A stretch of 64,000 bases of DNA, taken from contig NZ_CP046172.1 of the NCBI RefSeq assembly GCF_011801145.1, positions 62,001 to 126,000 of the forward strand. Reading direction: 5' to 3'. The notes beneath the pieces were generated by a model. That model was not told where the DNA came from. It did no database searches and was given only the letters and a program-made list of their open reading frames with translations. Below are positions 27,788-37,566 of this stretch, in pieces. A program made the translations under genes and the position numbers. Each line of letters starts with the position of its first letter. The first letter of the stretch is position 1. Source of the stretch: Nocardia arthritidis (GTDB lineage Bacteria; Actinomycetota; Actinomycetes; Mycobacteriales; Mycobacteriaceae).

Positions 27788-28687
27788 ATGCGGTTGAAGA
27801 AGATTGTCGCGGCTCTCGGTGCATCCGCGGCGTTGACATCTGGTTTGGTGTTCGGCACCGGATCGGCGAGTGCCGATTCCGGCTGCCCGAGTCTGTATGT
27901 GGTTGCCGTTCCCGGCACTTGGGAAACCGGTCACGACAAGAAGCCGCAGCCCGGCATGCTGGCAGGCGTCACGAACAACATGCCCGGTTCGGTCGACGTC
28001 GACTATGTGACCTACGCCGCCACCGCCTTCCCTTGGGAGGGTGACGTTTACGGCGCGTCGAAGAAGGAAGCCGTCGACAATGCCCGCGGCATGGCGGAGA
28101 ACATGCTCAACCGCTGCGGCAACACCCGGCTCGCGCTGGTCGGCTACAGCCAGGGCGCCGATGCGGCGGGCGATCTCGCGGCCGAAATCGGCACCGGCGT
28201 CAGCCCGATCCGTCCGGAGCGTCTCGCCGCCGTCGGCCTGATCTCCGACCCGCGCCGCTCGCCCTCCGACACACAGATCGGCCCGTTCGCTCCGGGCGCC
28301 GGCGCCGGTGGCGCCCGCCCGGGCGGTTTCGGTTGGGTCAGCGACCGCGTTCGCACCATCTGCGATCCGCAGGACCTCTACTGCTCCACCGCGGACGACG
28401 ATTTCGTCACCCGCTTCGCCGGCTTCCTGGCGCAGAGTTCGGAGGCGAACCCGGCCAACATCTGGCGCTATCAGCTCGAGCTCGGCTCGATCATGGGCGA
28501 CCTGTTCGCGCACGGCGGTATCCCGACCCTGCAGTCGCAGCTGTCGGATTCGGCGAACGAGCAGCGCGCCAAGGATCTGGAGCACTTCTACAAGTCGCAG
28601 GCGCACACGCTGTACGGCAGCTACTCGGTGGGTGGCGGTCAGACGGCTGTCTCCTGGATGCACAACTGGATCGCCGGACAGGCCTGA
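27788..28687 (+). CDS. Secreted cutinase family esterase
   Basis: A 299-residue alpha/beta hydrolase. The signal peptide spans residues 1-29 (KKIVAALGASAALTSG to ASA before DSGCP). The catalytic Ser lies in GYSQGAD near residue 121; the Asp is expected in TICDPQDLYCS near 200, which also carries the paired Cys typical of cutinases; the His is expected in the C-terminal KDLEHFYKSQAH region. The ATG at 27788 follows GGAGC. Mycobacteriales cutinase-like proteins act as lipases, esterases or phospholipases in the envelope or outside the cell. It ends at a strong terminator. Confidence 0.93.
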   Translation: MRLKKIVAALGASAALTSGLVFGTGSASADSGCPSLYVVAVPGTWETGHDKKPQPGMLAGVTNNMPGSVDVDYVTYAATAFPWEGDVYGASKKEAVDNARGMAENMLNRCGNTRLALVGYSQGADAAGDLAAEIGTGVSPIRPERLAAVGLISDPRRSPSDTQIGPFAPGAGAGGARPGGFGWVSDRVRTICDPQDLYCSTADDDFVTRFAGFLAQSSEANPANIWRYQLELGSIMGDLFAHGGIPTLQSQLSDSANEQRAKDLEHFYKSQAHTLYGSYSVGGGQTAVSWMHNWIAGQA

Positions 28688-28698
28688 TTCCACCTAGT

Positions 28699-28740
28699 CG
28701 AAGGCCCCTCGCCCGGGGACTATCGGGCGAGGGGCCTTCG
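28699..28740 (+). terminator. Cutinase terminator
   Basis: Sixteen-base arms CGAAGGCCCCTCGCCC and GGGCGAGGGGCCTTCG with a 10-base loop begin 11 bp after the stop. It can also serve the convergent small gene at 28764. Confidence 0.9.
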
Positions 28741-28763
28741 TCGTGTTTCGGCGCGAAAACCCG

Positions 28764-29033
28764 TCAGCCCGCGGATCCGGTGCCGGGCAGCGGCAGACCG
28801 GGAATCTGCCACTGATGGTCGTGGCGATGATGCCGACGGTGATGCCACCAGTTGTTGATATCTCCGGCCTGCTGCGGCGCATCCTGGGAGACCTGCACGA
28901 CCGGAACGGACTGATCGGTGGCTGGCGCCTCGGCGGAGGCGGTGGCCGCGACGGCGGCGAGCGGAACGGCGGCCAGCGCACCCGCGATGGCGAAACGGAC
29001 GGCCCGGCGGCGCAGCGATGTCTTCGACGACAA
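28764..29033 (-). CDS. Small exported His-rich protein
   Basis: An 89-residue protein with a Sec signal peptide (SLRRRAVRFAIAGALAAVPLA, cut near ATASAEA at about 32-34). The mature part has only about 55 residues and contains WWHHRRHHRHDHQW, a dense His/Arg/Trp run that could bind metal or nucleic acid or lipid head groups. The start codon is TTG at 29033, with AAGGAA at 5-base spacing in front, so it is easily missed. No family recognised. Convergent with the cutinase gene. Confidence 0.75.
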   Translation of the reverse strand: MSSKTSLRRRAVRFAIAGALAAVPLAAVAATASAEAPATDQSVPVVQVSQDAPQQAGDINNWWHHRRHHRHDHQWQIPGLPLPGTGSAG

Positions 29034-29144
29034 CGGAATTCCTTTCTGTCAGACCGTGAGCCGCTGGTGCGGCGACCCACCGGTCTCATCGAAGTTTCCG
29101 TCGCTGGGACGCCGGTGCGACGCCCCTGGCAATCGACTGTGTGC

Positions 29145-29762
29145 CTAATCGCGCGCCGCGATATTGCGCGGCAACAGATCCCAGACGTGCCCGTTCTCGT
29201 TGATCGTCGCGGCGGTGCGGCGGCCGGTGCGGGAGAACAGGATTCGGGTGATCGAGCAGTAGTCGATCGGGAAGGTCAGCGGGCGGGCCAGGCCGAGCAC
29301 GTCCTGCAGCAGCACGTTGATCACGCCGCCGTGCGCGAAAACCACGACGGTGTCGGCGGGTTCGGTATTCGCGGCGAGTTCGGCGACGGCGCCGAGCACC
29401 CGGCCGATGAACGCGGGCGCGTCGATCTGTTCCGGCAGGTGCCCGGATTTGATCCGCTCGTATACCGCGCGGAATTCGGTCTTGGCATCCTCGATCGGGA
29501 TGTAGGCGGGCAGGTCGCGATCGTATTCGGCGAGATCGTCGACGATTTCGACGCCCAGGCCGAGTTTGGCCGCGAGCGGCGCCGCGGTCGCCGCCGCACG
29601 GCGCTGCGGACTGGCGACCACGCGGCGAATTCGATGCTGGCTCAACGCCGCGGGCACCCGCTCGGCCTGCTCCAACCCGATCGGTGCCAGCTCGGGATCG
29701 GCGATGCCGTCCGCGAGCACCGTCCGCAGCGGCTGCGCGTGCCGCACGAGAATCAACTGCAC
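29145..29762 (-). CDS. Histidine phosphatase superfamily protein
   Basis: A 205-residue phosphoglycerate-mutase-like protein. The catalytic LVRHAQP is at residues 5-11 with the nucleophile His8; SPQRRAAATAAPLA near 50 gives the second Arg; the acid residue is in the DLAEYDRD region; and VVVFAHGGVINV near 142 carries the second His. The RHAQ rather than RHGE form fits a small phosphatase rather than a glycolytic mutase. Substrate unknown. The next gene on the same strand, a small membrane protein, lies 45 bp upstream. Confidence 0.9.
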   Translation of the reverse strand: MQLILVRHAQPLRTVLADGIADPELAPIGLEQAERVPAALSQHRIRRVVASPQRRAAATAAPLAAKLGLGVEIVDDLAEYDRDLPAYIPIEDAKTEFRAVYERIKSGHLPEQIDAPAFIGRVLGAVAELAANTEPADTVVVFAHGGVINVLLQDVLGLARPLTFPIDYCSITRILFSRTGRRTAATINENGHVWDLLPRNIAARD

Positions 29763-29807
29763 GGCACCACTCTGCCGCAGCGACGTGGCCGGTGCGTGGC
29801 CGGGCGG

Positions 29808-30056
29808 TTACTGCGGCGGCGTGTACTGACCCGACGGCGGAGTCGGCGGCTGCTTCTTGCGCACGATCAACCAGACGATCAACGCGATGATCCCGATGAC
29901 GACGACGCAGCACAGGCCGCCGAGGAAACGGAACACTCCGCCGCCGCCCCGGCTGCCGCGCCGAGCCTGGTACTCCACCGCGGAGGCCAGCACATCCGGA
30001 TTGGCCCACACCGAGGTGTCCACCAGGTGTGCGTTGGTGAGCAGATCAAGGTACAT
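29808..30056 (-). CDS. Small single-pass membrane protein
   Basis: An 82-residue protein. Residues 1-35 are soluble (YLDLLTNAHLVDTSVWANPD), a Gly-rich RRGSRGGGG turn follows, one TM segment lies at about 42-66 (LGGLCCVVVIGIIALIVWL), then RKKQPPTPPSGQYTPP. The start is the ATG at 30056. No family recognised. It lies between lysX and the phosphatase on the same strand, so it may belong to the lysX transcript. Confidence 0.7.
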   Translation of the reverse strand: MYLDLLTNAHLVDTSVWANPDVLASAVEYQARRGSRGGGGVFRFLGGLCCVVVIGIIALIVWLIVRKKQPPTPPSGQYTPPQ

Positions 30057-30115
30057 CGGGCAGTCCCATCTAGTAGCGGCCGGAACATCAAGCGTAGTCG
30101 CGGCATCCGGCTCGG

Positions 30116-33100
30116 TCAGCGCGGTTTCACCAGTGGGAACGGCAGCGTTTCGCGGATGCTGCGGCCGGTGATCAGCATGACGATCCGGTCGACGCCCATG
30201 CCGAGACCGCCGGTCGGCGGCATCGCGTGCTCGAGCGCCTGCAGGAAGTCCTCGTCCAGCTCCATCGCCTCCGGATCGCCGTTGGCCGCGAGCAGCGACT
30301 GTTCGGTGAGCCTGCGCCGCTGTTCGACCGGATCGGTGAGTTCGCTGTACGCCGTGCCGAGTTCGACGCCCCACGCCACCAGGTCCCAGCGCTCGGTGAC
30401 GCCGGGGATGCTGCGGTGCGCCCTGGTCAGCGGCGATACCGAGGTCGGGAAGTCGATATAGAAGGTCGGTTCCTCGGTGCGCGCCTCCACCAGGTGCTCG
30501 TACATTTCCAGCACCACCTGGCCCGCATCCCAGCCGTGCTGGTACGGCACCTTCGCCTTCTCGCACAGGTTGCGCAGCGTCTCCAGATCGGTCGCGGGGG
30601 TGATCTCGGTGCCGAGCGCGTCGGATACCGCGCCGTGCACCGTCTTCACCGACCAGTCGCCGGAGATGTCCACCTGCTCGAACGACCCGTCCGGCTTGGG
30701 CCGCATGGCGACCATCGCACCGTTGGCGGCCAGCGCCGCATGCTGGATGAGCTGGCGGCAGATGTGCATCATCCGCTCGTAATCGCTGTGCGCCTCGTAC
30801 GCCTCGAGGATGGTGAACTCCGGATTGTGGCTGAAGTCGACCCCCTCGTTGCGGAAGGTGCGGCCGATCTCGAACACCTTCTCCATACCGCCCACGCACA
30901 GCCGCTTGAGGTACAGCTCCGGCGCGATGCGCAGGTACAGGTCGAGGTCGTAGGCGTTGATGTGGGTGTGGAACGGAGCGGCGTTCGCGCCGCCGTGCAC
31001 CTGCTGCAGGATCGGGGTCTCCACCTCGAGATATCCCAAGCCGTGCAGCGAATCCCGCAGCGAGCGCACCACCGCGCTGCGTTTGGCGAGCACCTCGCGG
31101 ATATCGGTGTTGATCGCCATATCGACGTAGCGCTGGCGCACCCGCGCCTCCGGGTCGGCCAGACCCTTCCACTTGTCCGGCAGTGGGTGTAGGCATTTGC
31201 CGAGCATCCGCCAGTCGGCGGCGAGCAGCGAGAGTTCGCCGCGGCGGCTCTGGCCGATCTGCCCGCTGACCTCGATCAGGTCCCCGAGGTCGAACAGATC
31301 GCTGAACGCGCCGCTGCGTTCGGCGCCGACCCGGTCGCGGTCGATGACCAGTTGGATCTCGCCGGACCAGTCGCGCACCACCGCGAAGATGACACCGCCG
31401 TAGTCGCGGATGCGCAGCAGCCTGCCGCACACCCGGACGGTGGTGCCGCGCGGTGAACGCCTGGCCTCGGCCACCGTATGCGTCGGCGGGTAGGCGACCG
31501 GATATGCCTCGACTCCGGTGGCGGCTAGCCGGTCCAGCTTCTCCATCCGCACCCGGACCTGTTCCGGGCGGCGCGAAAGATGTTCGGTGCCATCGGTTTC
31601 CGGTAGATCCGGCGCGCTGCCGTCGACCCGCAGGCCGGTGAGCGTCGGCGGTACCGCGCTGTGCAGGCCGGTGTGCACGGCGGTATCGGGCTCTTTGCCG
31701 AAGCGCGGCAGGAAGCCCTCGGCGAGTGCGCTGGCCACCGCGACCCGCGGCAGCTGCCTACGCTCCTCGAACAGGAAAAACCTTGGCACCCAATGCGGTT
31801 GGTATTTCACATTGGAGCGGTACAGCGCCTCCAGCTGCCACCAGCGGGAGAAGAACAGCAGCACGCCGCGCCACAGCCGCAGCACCGGCCCGGCGCCGAT
31901 CCGGCCGCCCTCCTCGAATACCGAACGGAATACCGCGAAGTTCAGCGACACCTTGGTGATGCCGTGCTGATCGGAGGTCAGCGCCAGCTGGGAGATCATC
32001 AGCTCCACGGTGCCGTTGGGGCTCTTGGGATCTCGGCGCATCAACTCCAGCGAGACACCGGTCCGCCCCCACGGCACCATCGACAGCATGCCGAGCACCC
32101 GGCCCTGCGGATTCACCGCCTCCACCAGCAGGCAGTCGCCGTCGAGCGGATCGCCGAGGCGGCCGAGCGCCATCGAGAAACCGCGTTCGGTCTCGGTATC
32201 GCGCCACGCGTCGGCACGCGCGATCACCTGCGGGAACTCGTCGGCCGGAACCTCGCGGTGCCTGCGGATGCGCACCTCGATGCCGTGTTTGCGCAGCCGG
32301 TTCGCGGCCTGGCGGACCTGCTTCATCTCCGGACCGGCCAGCGAGAAAGCGCGGGTGTCCAGGATCGCCTCGTCGCCGAGGCGCAGCGCGGAAAGTCCGG
32401 CCCGGCGATATGCGGTGGCGCCGAGTTCGCTCGCACCCATCACCGCCGGGGCCCAACCGAATTGGTCGGCCTGGCGCAGCCACGCGTCGATCGCCTGCGG
32501 CCACGCCTCGCGGATGCCGATCGGATCGCCGCTGGCCAGGGAGACGCCGAGCTCCACCCGATAGGTGATGGCGGCCTTACCGCTCGGTGCGAACACCACC
32601 GCCTTGTCTCGGCGGGTAGCGAAATAGCCCAGCGAATCCTCGACATCGGACCGTTCCAGCAGACCCCGGATGGCCGACTCGTCGACGCCGGTCATCGCGT
32701 TCGCCGCGCGCTGCGAACGCAGCAGCACGATCACCGCGGTCAACAGCGCGATCGCGCCGAACAGGCCGAGCAGGAAGTTGACGAACGGTCGGGGGTGACC
32801 GTCGAAATGCTCGTTGTCCACCAGCACTGTCGCCGTCACTCGATACATCGCCCACAGCGGCCGCTGCACGCCGCTCGGCAGCGTCCCCGGGAACAGCTCG
32901 ATCAGACCCCAACCGAACAGCCACCCGATGGCCAGCCCGGCGGCCAAGGTGCCCAACGCCTTCCACCCCGCACCGCGGCGCACCTTGGTGTAGAACTCGG
33001 GCCACGCGGCGATCAGCACGCCGATCACGGTCAGCTGGACGATCCCGGCGACCAGATTGTTCACATTGTGCGAGCCGAGGAATTCGGTCACATTGCCGAG

Positions 33101-33436
33101 ACAGAACAGCCCCTGATAGCCGACGAGCAGCCACCAGGCAATCCGTTTGCGGCTCGCGGTCGCACCGGCGAGCAGACCGACCACCAAGGCCCACACCAGG
33201 CTGGTGTCCGGGGCGTCGAAGTAATACAGGTCGACATAGCGGCGCGGCACATGCGTCAGGAACCGCAACCCGGGCGAAAGACTCCACAGGAAACACAGCA
33301 CCGCGAAAACGCCGAGCACCATCCCCGTGATGTGGGGTACCTCCCGCAGACGGCCGTGCCCGCGATGCGGGACCGGTGGTGTCGCCTTTTCGGGTGGTTC
33401 GGAGTCGGTGTGTTGCCGGGCTTGCGTGGAAGTCAC
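30116..33436 (-). CDS. lysX: Bifunctional lysylphosphatidylglycerol synthase/lysyl-tRNA synthetase
   Basis: About 1106 residues. The N-terminal third holds about seven TM segments with the MprF-like layout; a DUF2156/GNAT-like lysyl transferase follows ([22 protein letters not shown]); then an OB-fold anticodon domain and a class II LysRS core with motif 2 ([18 protein letters not shown]) and motif 3 ([15 protein letters not shown]) near the end. The synthetase charges tRNA-Lys and the membrane part moves lysine onto phosphatidylglycerol, adding positive charge to the membrane and resistance to cationic peptides. The start is uncertain: GTG 33436 is used, but GTG 33481 or ATG 33583 are in frame, the last overlapping the divergent S4 gene. 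Confidence 0.93.
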   Translation of the reverse strand: MTSTQARQHTDSEPPEKATPPVPHRGHGRLREVPHITGMVLGVFAVLCFLWSLSPGLRFLTHVPRRYVDLYYFDAPDTSLVWALVVGLLAGATASRKRIAWWLLVGYQGLFCLGNVTEFLGSHNVNNLVAGIVQLTVIGVLIAAWPEFYTKVRRGAGWKALGTLAAGLAIGWLFGWGLIELFPGTLPSGVQRPLWAMYRVTATVLVDNEHFDGHPRPFVNFLLGLFGAIALLTAVIVLLRSQRAANAMTGVDESAIRGLLERSDVEDSLGYFATRRDKAVVFAPSGKAAITYRVELGVSLASGDPIGIREAWPQAIDAWLRQADQFGWAPAVMGASELGATAYRRAGLSALRLGDEAILDTRAFSLAGPEMKQVRQAANRLRKHGIEVRIRRHREVPADEFPQVIARADAWRDTETERGFSMALGRLGDPLDGDCLLVEAVNPQGRVLGMLSMVPWGRTGVSLELMRRDPKSPNGTVELMISQLALTSDQHGITKVSLNFAVFRSVFEEGGRIGAGPVLRLWRGVLLFFSRWWQLEALYRSNVKYQPHWVPRFFLFEERRQLPRVAVASALAEGFLPRFGKEPDTAVHTGLHSAVPPTLTGLRVDGSAPDLPETDGTEHLSRRPEQVRVRMEKLDRLAATGVEAYPVAYPPTHTVAEARRSPRGTTVRVCGRLLRIRDYGGVIFAVVRDWSGEIQLVIDRDRVGAERSGAFSDLFDLGDLIEVSGQIGQSRRGELSLLAADWRMLGKCLHPLPDKWKGLADPEARVRQRYVDMAINTDIREVLAKRSAVVRSLRDSLHGLGYLEVETPILQQVHGGANAAPFHTHINAYDLDLYLRIAPELYLKRLCVGGMEKVFEIGRTFRNEGVDFSHNPEFTILEAYEAHSDYERMMHICRQLIQHAALAANGAMVAMRPKPDGSFEQVDISGDWSVKTVHGAVSDALGTEITPATDLETLRNLCEKAKVPYQHGWDAGQVVLEMYEHLVEARTEEPTFYIDFPTSVSPLTRAHRSIPGVTERWDLVAWGVELGTAYSELTDPVEQRRRLTEQSLLAANGDPEAMELDEDFLQALEHAMPPTGGLGMGVDRIVMLITGRSIRETLPFPLVKPR

Positions 33437-33581
33437 CGCACCAGTGTGAATGTTGCCCCCGGTCTGTGTTCGCTTTGCCACCCCTTCACCGCGGCGTGTT
33501 CGCCTGTCCGAGCGTTCGCCGTGAGCGGCGAAGTAGGCCCGCGGTTTACCGATGACCTCGCGCACGGTAAGGATGTATGCC

Positions 33582-33803
33582 ATGTCAGATCCAGTCGATG
33601 TGCCGATCGAAGACGACGTCATTCGACTCGGTCAGTTCCTGAAGCTGGCCAACCTGATCGATTCCGGTTCGGAGGCGAAGACGGTCATCGCCGCCGGCCT
33701 GGTTCGGGTGAACGACGAGGTGGAGGTGCGCCGGGGACGCCAGCTACACGTCGGCGACGTGGTCGCCATCGCCGGTCACAAGGCCAGAGTGGCTGTTGCC
33801 TGA
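33582..33803 (+). CDS. Small S4-domain RNA-binding protein
   Basis: A 73-residue protein that is almost entirely one S4 domain: [22 protein letters not shown], then [17 protein letters not shown] and VGDVVAIAG. It is like YaaA/RlbA-type proteins. The ATG at 33582 is preceded by AAGGATG. Such proteins bind structured RNA, often in ribosome-related settings. It is divergent from lysX and convergent with rraA. Confidence 0.9.
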   Translation: MSDPVDVPIEDDVIRLGQFLKLANLIDSGSEAKTVIAAGLVRVNDEVEVRRGRQLHVGDVVAIAGHKARVAVA

Positions 33804-33806
33804 TTT

Positions 33807-33869
33807 GCGGCGTGCGGGGCCCTACATGGTTACGCTGCGCTACCGCCTCCGGGCCTGACCGCACGCCGC
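33807..33869. terminator. Inverted repeat between convergent genes
   Basis: Arms GCGGCGTGCGG (33807-33817) and CCGCACGCCGC (33859-33869) enclose 41 bases in the gap between the S4 gene and rraA. The long loop makes terminator function uncertain. Confidence 0.4.
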
Positions 33870-33873
33870 GGGG

Positions 33874-34362
33874 TTAATCCTCCGCGCGCACCACGACACC
33901 GTCGTGGTCGCTGTAGAGCATGTCGCCGGGTACGAAGGTGACGCCGCCGAATTCGACGGGCACATCCTTGTCGCCCGTTCCGGTCTGGGTGCTCTTGCGC
34001 GGGTTGGTGCCGAGCGCCTTGATGCCGATATCGAGCGTGCGCAGAATCGCCGAATCGCGGACCGCGCCGTTGACGATGACGCCTGCCCAGCCATTGGACA
34101 CCCCGCGTCCGGCGATGATGTCGCCGACCAGGGCGGTGTGCACGCTGGCACCGCCGTCGACGACGAGCACCTTGCCCGCGCCCGGCTCGCTCAGCGTCTG
34201 CTTGACCAGGAGGTTGTCCTGGAAACAGCGGATGGTGACGATGCGTCCGGAGAATACCTCGCGGCCGCCGAACTGAATGAACTGCGTATCGCAGCTGCGG
34301 ATGTCGGGGCCGATCTCATCGGCCAGATCGGCGGTGGCGACAACGTTCGCGTTTTCGGTCAC
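33874..34362 (-). CDS. rraA: RraA family protein (RNase E inhibitor-like / aldolase-like)
   Basis: A 162-residue protein with the full RraA fold: [16 protein letters not shown] at the N-terminus, [19 protein letters not shown] in the centre, and [17 protein letters not shown] near residue 95, containing the Arg-Asp pair that in many family members binds a divalent metal and pyruvate. M. tuberculosis Rv3853 is its counterpart. The family was first annotated as MenG, then as a regulator of RNase E, and many members are 4-hydroxy-4-methyl-2-oxoglutarate aldolases, so the true role here is open. Start GTG at 34362. Confidence 0.92.
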   Translation of the reverse strand: MTENANVVATADLADEIGPDIRSCDTQFIQFGGREVFSGRIVTIRCFQDNLLVKQTLSEPGAGKVLVVDGGASVHTALVGDIIAGRGVSNGWAGVIVNGAVRDSAILRTLDIGIKALGTNPRKSTQTGTGDKDVPVEFGGVTFVPGDMLYSDHDGVVVRAED

Positions 34363-34427
34363 TCCGTTATTTTGCAGCGCCTGCGGCGCTGCGTGTTCGC
34401 GGCCCCTGGGGTCTCGCTGGCCGGTTG

Positions 34428-34793
34428 CTATCTGTGTCCGTACTGGGCCTGATAGCGGACCCGATCGCGTTCGCGAATCTTGTTGTGGTCGATCCAATTC
34501 GGATCGAGTCCGTGCTGAACCATGCGCCAGCGCCGCCACACGTAGCCGAGTGCGACGGTGAAGACGATCAGCGGGACGAGCATCATCACGAACATGCCGA
34601 CCTTGAGCGGCAGCGGGCCCGGCAGCAGCAGGACCAGCGCGAGTAACGGGATGATGGGCACGAGGAACCGGACGAGATAGCGCTCCATGGCCCCGTGCCC
34701 GACGAGGTCGTGGATGACCCACTCGTGCAGCTCCGCCGGGAGCTCGCGGCCCAGATCGTATGCGATCCGCTGCCCTATGGTGGGAGTATTCAT
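34428..34793 (-). CDS. DUF5313 family membrane protein
   Basis: A 121-residue protein. Residues 1-45 are soluble ([21 protein letters not shown] is the family signature), then two TMs at about 40-60 and 65-90, and a charged C-terminus with [11 protein letters not shown]. Start ATG at 34793. DUF5313 is confined to actinobacteria and has no known function. It may be co-transcribed with rraA, 65 bp downstream. Confidence 0.85.
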   Translation of the reverse strand: MNTPTIGQRIAYDLGRELPAELHEWVIHDLVGHGAMERYLVRFLVPIIPLLALVLLLPGPLPLKVGMFVMMLVPLIVFTVALGYVWRRWRMVQHGLDPNWIDHNKIRERDRVRYQAQYGHR

Positions 34794-34846
34794 ACCTCAA
34801 GGCTATGCCTGTGGTGCCGGTCATCGCTAGGTAGCCGGCGCAGCCC

Positions 34847-35788
34847 TCAGGCCGTGACGGCCAATGTCGCGGCCAGCCCGAACGCCACCGCCATCACCGT
34901 CACCTCGACGACGGCCCGGCGCAGCGAGTCCTCGGCGGCCATCCGGTGATCGGTCGCCCTCGGCACCCAGTCGCGCCGCCACCACCAGCCGAGGGCCAGC
35001 AGGCCGAGCAGCACAAGGGTTTTCGCGAGCAGGATGCGCCCGTAGCCGGTGGTCACCAGGGGAGGGAGGCCGTGAATCTTGATGAGCCCGTTGAGGATTC
35101 CGGTGAGCGCGACGGTGAGCACCAGCGGCAGCGCCACCGCCGAATATCTGGGCAGCGTCACCGCCCATTCGCCGCGGGTGCGCACCACCAGCGCCAACGC
35201 CATCAGCAGGCCGAACCAGGCCGCGGCGGCCAGCGCGTGCACCGCGCCGAGCACCGAACCGAACGGCTGCTGCGACATATGCCCGGTGATCGGCCGCAGC
35301 GCCAACGCGACCGCCGCGAACACCAGCACCAGATCGGTCGACGCGCTGTCCGGCCGCCGGAACGCCAGCGCCGAATATCCGGCCGCCGCACCGGTGCCGA
35401 CCAGTATGGCGATCCCGATCTGCCCGCCGCTCAGATGCAGCAGGTACGTGCCGAATTCGGTGGCGCCGAGCCGCCGCACCGGGACCCCGACCACCTCGGC
35501 AGCCGAGCAGACCAGCACCCCGAATTCGGCGCCGCACCAGAGCCCGGCGAGTACGGCCAGCGGTCGCCATGCGGGTCGCAGCCGCTCGTGCAGCCGCGGC
35601 AGCGCGGCAAGGCCGAGCACCGTCGCGCCCACGCCGTCGGCGATCACCCGGACGACGGATTCGGCGGGCAGCCCCGCCGGGCGGGTCAGCAACCAGGCCA
35701 ACCCGACCCCGCACAGTCCCGACGGAATCACCAGCAGCAGCGCCGATCCCGCCGGCGCGAGCCACCGGCGCTGCGGAACCTCTTTCAC
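34847..35788 (-). CDS. CopD family copper-related membrane protein
   Basis: A 313-residue protein with about eight TMs. The C-terminal half fits the CopD domain: [25 protein letters not shown] near residue 170-195 has the conserved His pair, and [32 protein letters not shown] near 230-260 is the family signature. The start lies directly against the stop of the CopC gene. CopC-CopD pairs are linked to copper uptake or tolerance across the membrane. Last gene of a five-gene run. Confidence 0.9.
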   Translation of the reverse strand: MKEVPQRRWLAPAGSALLLVIPSGLCGVGLAWLLTRPAGLPAESVVRVIADGVGATVLGLAALPRLHERLRPAWRPLAVLAGLWCGAEFGVLVCSAAEVVGVPVRRLGATEFGTYLLHLSGGQIGIAILVGTGAAAGYSALAFRRPDSASTDLVLVFAAVALALRPITGHMSQQPFGSVLGAVHALAAAAWFGLLMALALVVRTRGEWAVTLPRYSAVALPLVLTVALTGILNGLIKIHGLPPLVTTGYGRILLAKTLVLLGLLALGWWWRRDWVPRATDHRMAAEDSLRRAVVEVTVMAVAFGLAATLAVTA

Positions 35789-36337
35789 CTAGCCCTGCTT
35801 CGGCTTTCGGCTCCGCCCGGCCAGCAGCGCGAACGCCAGACCGCCGCCGAACAGCACCACCGCGCCGACGATGAAGACCCACAGCGGGATTCCGCCGGAG
35901 CTGTCGTCATCGGAGCCGGACTTCGCGTCGGCTTTCGGCCCCGGCGTGCCGTTGCCCGGTTTGCTCAGGGTGAAGGTCCTGGTGCCCTTCACCGGATGGC
36001 CGTCGGCGGAGGTCACCCGGTAGGCGATGGTGTACTGACCGGCCGGACCCAGCTCGCCGACCTCGATGCTGATGGTGTTCCCATCGACGGTCGGGCTGCC
36101 CTTGGACCACAGGTTGCCATCCGGGCCGACGACGGTCAGCGACGGAAAGCTGGTCTGCAGCGCCTCGTTGAAGCTGACGCTGGCCCGCGCCGGGCCGGTG
36201 TCGACGGTCGACCCGTCCGCGGGCACGCTGCCGGTCGGCGTCGAATGCGCCGCGGCCAGCCCGGCCGCGCCGATCCCGAAGCCGAGCAGGAACAGGCCCG
36301 TGACGGCGAGCGTCAGCAGTCGTTTCACGGTGGTCAT
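35789..36337 (-). CDS. CopC domain copper-binding protein
   Basis: A 182-residue exported protein. The signal peptide ends in GLAAA, so the mature form starts with His31 (HSTPTGSVPADGS), the N-terminal copper ligand of CopC. VTSADGHPVKGTRTF near residue 110 carries the second ligand set. A Gly/Ser/Asp linker leads to one C-terminal TM (about 152-172) and a basic tail, so it is membrane-anchored. The start overlaps the YcnI gene by 4 bp. Expected to bind Cu(II) outside the membrane and hand it to the CopD protein. Confidence 0.93.
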   Translation of the reverse strand: MTTVKRLLTLAVTGLFLLGFGIGAAGLAAAHSTPTGSVPADGSTVDTGPARASVSFNEALQTSFPSLTVVGPDGNLWSKGSPTVDGNTISIEVGELGPAGQYTIAYRVTSADGHPVKGTRTFTLSKPGNGTPGPKADAKSGSDDDSSGGIPLWVFIVGAVVLFGGGLAFALLAGRSRKPKQG

Positions 36338-36993
36338 GATCGCCTGTTCCGGATCACCGAGCCGAGCCCGAGCGCGAAGCCGAGCAGGCCGAGCGCAAGG
36401 CCGATGCCGCCGAGCCAGCGGGCGGTGGTGTCGGTGGAGTGGTGGTCGGCGGATGTCGTGACACTGGTGGACGACACCAACGCATCGCTCGACACCGGGG
36501 TCGAGGTCAGCGTCAGCGACGGCACCGGATGTTCGGGCTCGGATCCGTTGGGGCCCATGGGCTGATCCCAAGTGACCACCTTGCCGTCGCTGTAGGTCTG
36601 CTTGGCCGGGAAGGTGAGTTTGTCCTGCTTGGGCAGCGGGCCGAGCGAGACGACGAAGCGCTGGAACTGGCCGGGCGCAATACCGGTGGAGCCCGCGTCG
36701 GCGGTCCAGGTGATGCCGGTGATCTCCGACTTGTCGTTCTTGTCGACCTTCACCGACCAGCCCGGAATCGGTTCCGGCCGTGCGCTTTTCATATTCGGAA
36801 TGGTGACGTTGAGCGAGGTTGTGCTCGCGGTGTCGGATTCGTCGGGCACCTTGAAGGTGGCCACCGCGTAGCCGCCCTGTTTGGCGCCCGGCGCGTCGAC
36901 CGTGACGTGCGCGGCGGCCGTCCCGGCGCCGAGCAGCATCAGGCCCGCGGCGGCGACGGGCGCGCACAGGGCGCGCGAAAGCGAGAGGTTCAT
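36334..36993 (-). CDS. YcnI (DUF1775) family exported protein
   Basis: A 219-residue protein with a signal peptide ending GTAAA and a mature N-terminus HVTVDAPGAKQGGYA. In YcnI proteins this N-terminal His is part of the copper site, along with a Glu and a Trp in the VTWDQP region. One C-terminal TM (about 190-212) anchors it, after a Ser/Thr/His-rich linker. Start ATG at 36993. The YcnI-CopC-CopD order matches the Bacillus ycnI-ycnJ pairing, here split into separate CopC and CopD genes. Confidence 0.92.
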   Translation of the reverse strand: MNLSLSRALCAPVAAAGLMLLGAGTAAAHVTVDAPGAKQGGYAVATFKVPDESDTASTTSLNVTIPNMKSARPEPIPGWSVKVDKNDKSEITGITWTADAGSTGIAPGQFQRFVVSLGPLPKQDKLTFPAKQTYSDGKVVTWDQPMGPNGSEPEHPVPSLTLTSTPVSSDALVSSTSVTTSADHHSTDTTARWLGGIGLALGLLGFALGLGSVIRNRRS

Positions 36994-37052
36994 GGAATGG
37001 CTTTCTGTCCGAAGTGAATTGGTGCGCGCGAGCGCGGCGGCGATAGCCGCGC

Positions 37053-37562
37053 TCAAACGGACACCGGCGGCGCACGCGGACCGATCGCGCCGTTCGGATG
37101 AAAGCGGTAGTGCGGCACACCGGGATCCGCCCAGCGGCGGCGATCGACGACACGCGATCGGCGAGGTACCCCGAGCGCGACCCGAATGGCCTGGGAAACA
37201 ACGGCATAGAGCCGCTCGGCGACCAGAATCAGTGCGGCGCAACAGAATGTCGCGACGATATGTGCGAACAGCATCGGCCCGGTCGGCAGCGACGATGAAT
37301 GCGACTCATGGCCGAGCATTCCGGACAGCGCCACATGCCCGCCGAACTGACCGAGCGCCAGCAGCCCGAACACCGAACCCCGGCTCGCCGGGCGCAGACC
37401 CGCCGCCCCACCGGCCGCCGCCGCGACGAGCAGCAGCAGCGTCAGTTCGGCCGAATTCGGCAGTCCGCCACCGGCGGTGCCGTGCGCGGCGACGGCCAGC
37501 GCACCGACCGCGGCGCCGACCAGGCAGCCGCGCACCTGGCCGGTGGGCGGGCCGGGGCGCAT
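37053..37562 (-). CDS. Small multi-pass membrane protein in the copper module
   Basis: A 169-residue protein with about four to five TMs. His residues lie in or near the membrane (VAAHGTAGG, FGGHVALSGMLGHESHSSS, MLFAHIVATFCCAAL), a pattern seen in unassigned membrane proteins next to CopC/YcnI genes. The C-terminus is basic and soluble. Start ATG at 37562, 4 bp after the upstream stop. Function unknown; the neighbourhood suggests metal handling. Confidence 0.8.
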   Translation of the reverse strand: MRPGPPTGQVRGCLVGAAVGALAVAAHGTAGGGLPNSAELTLLLLVAAAAGGAAGLRPASRGSVFGLLALGQFGGHVALSGMLGHESHSSSLPTGPMLFAHIVATFCCAALILVAERLYAVVSQAIRVALGVPRRSRVVDRRRWADPGVPHYRFHPNGAIGPRAPPVSV

Positions 37563-37566
37563 CGGA

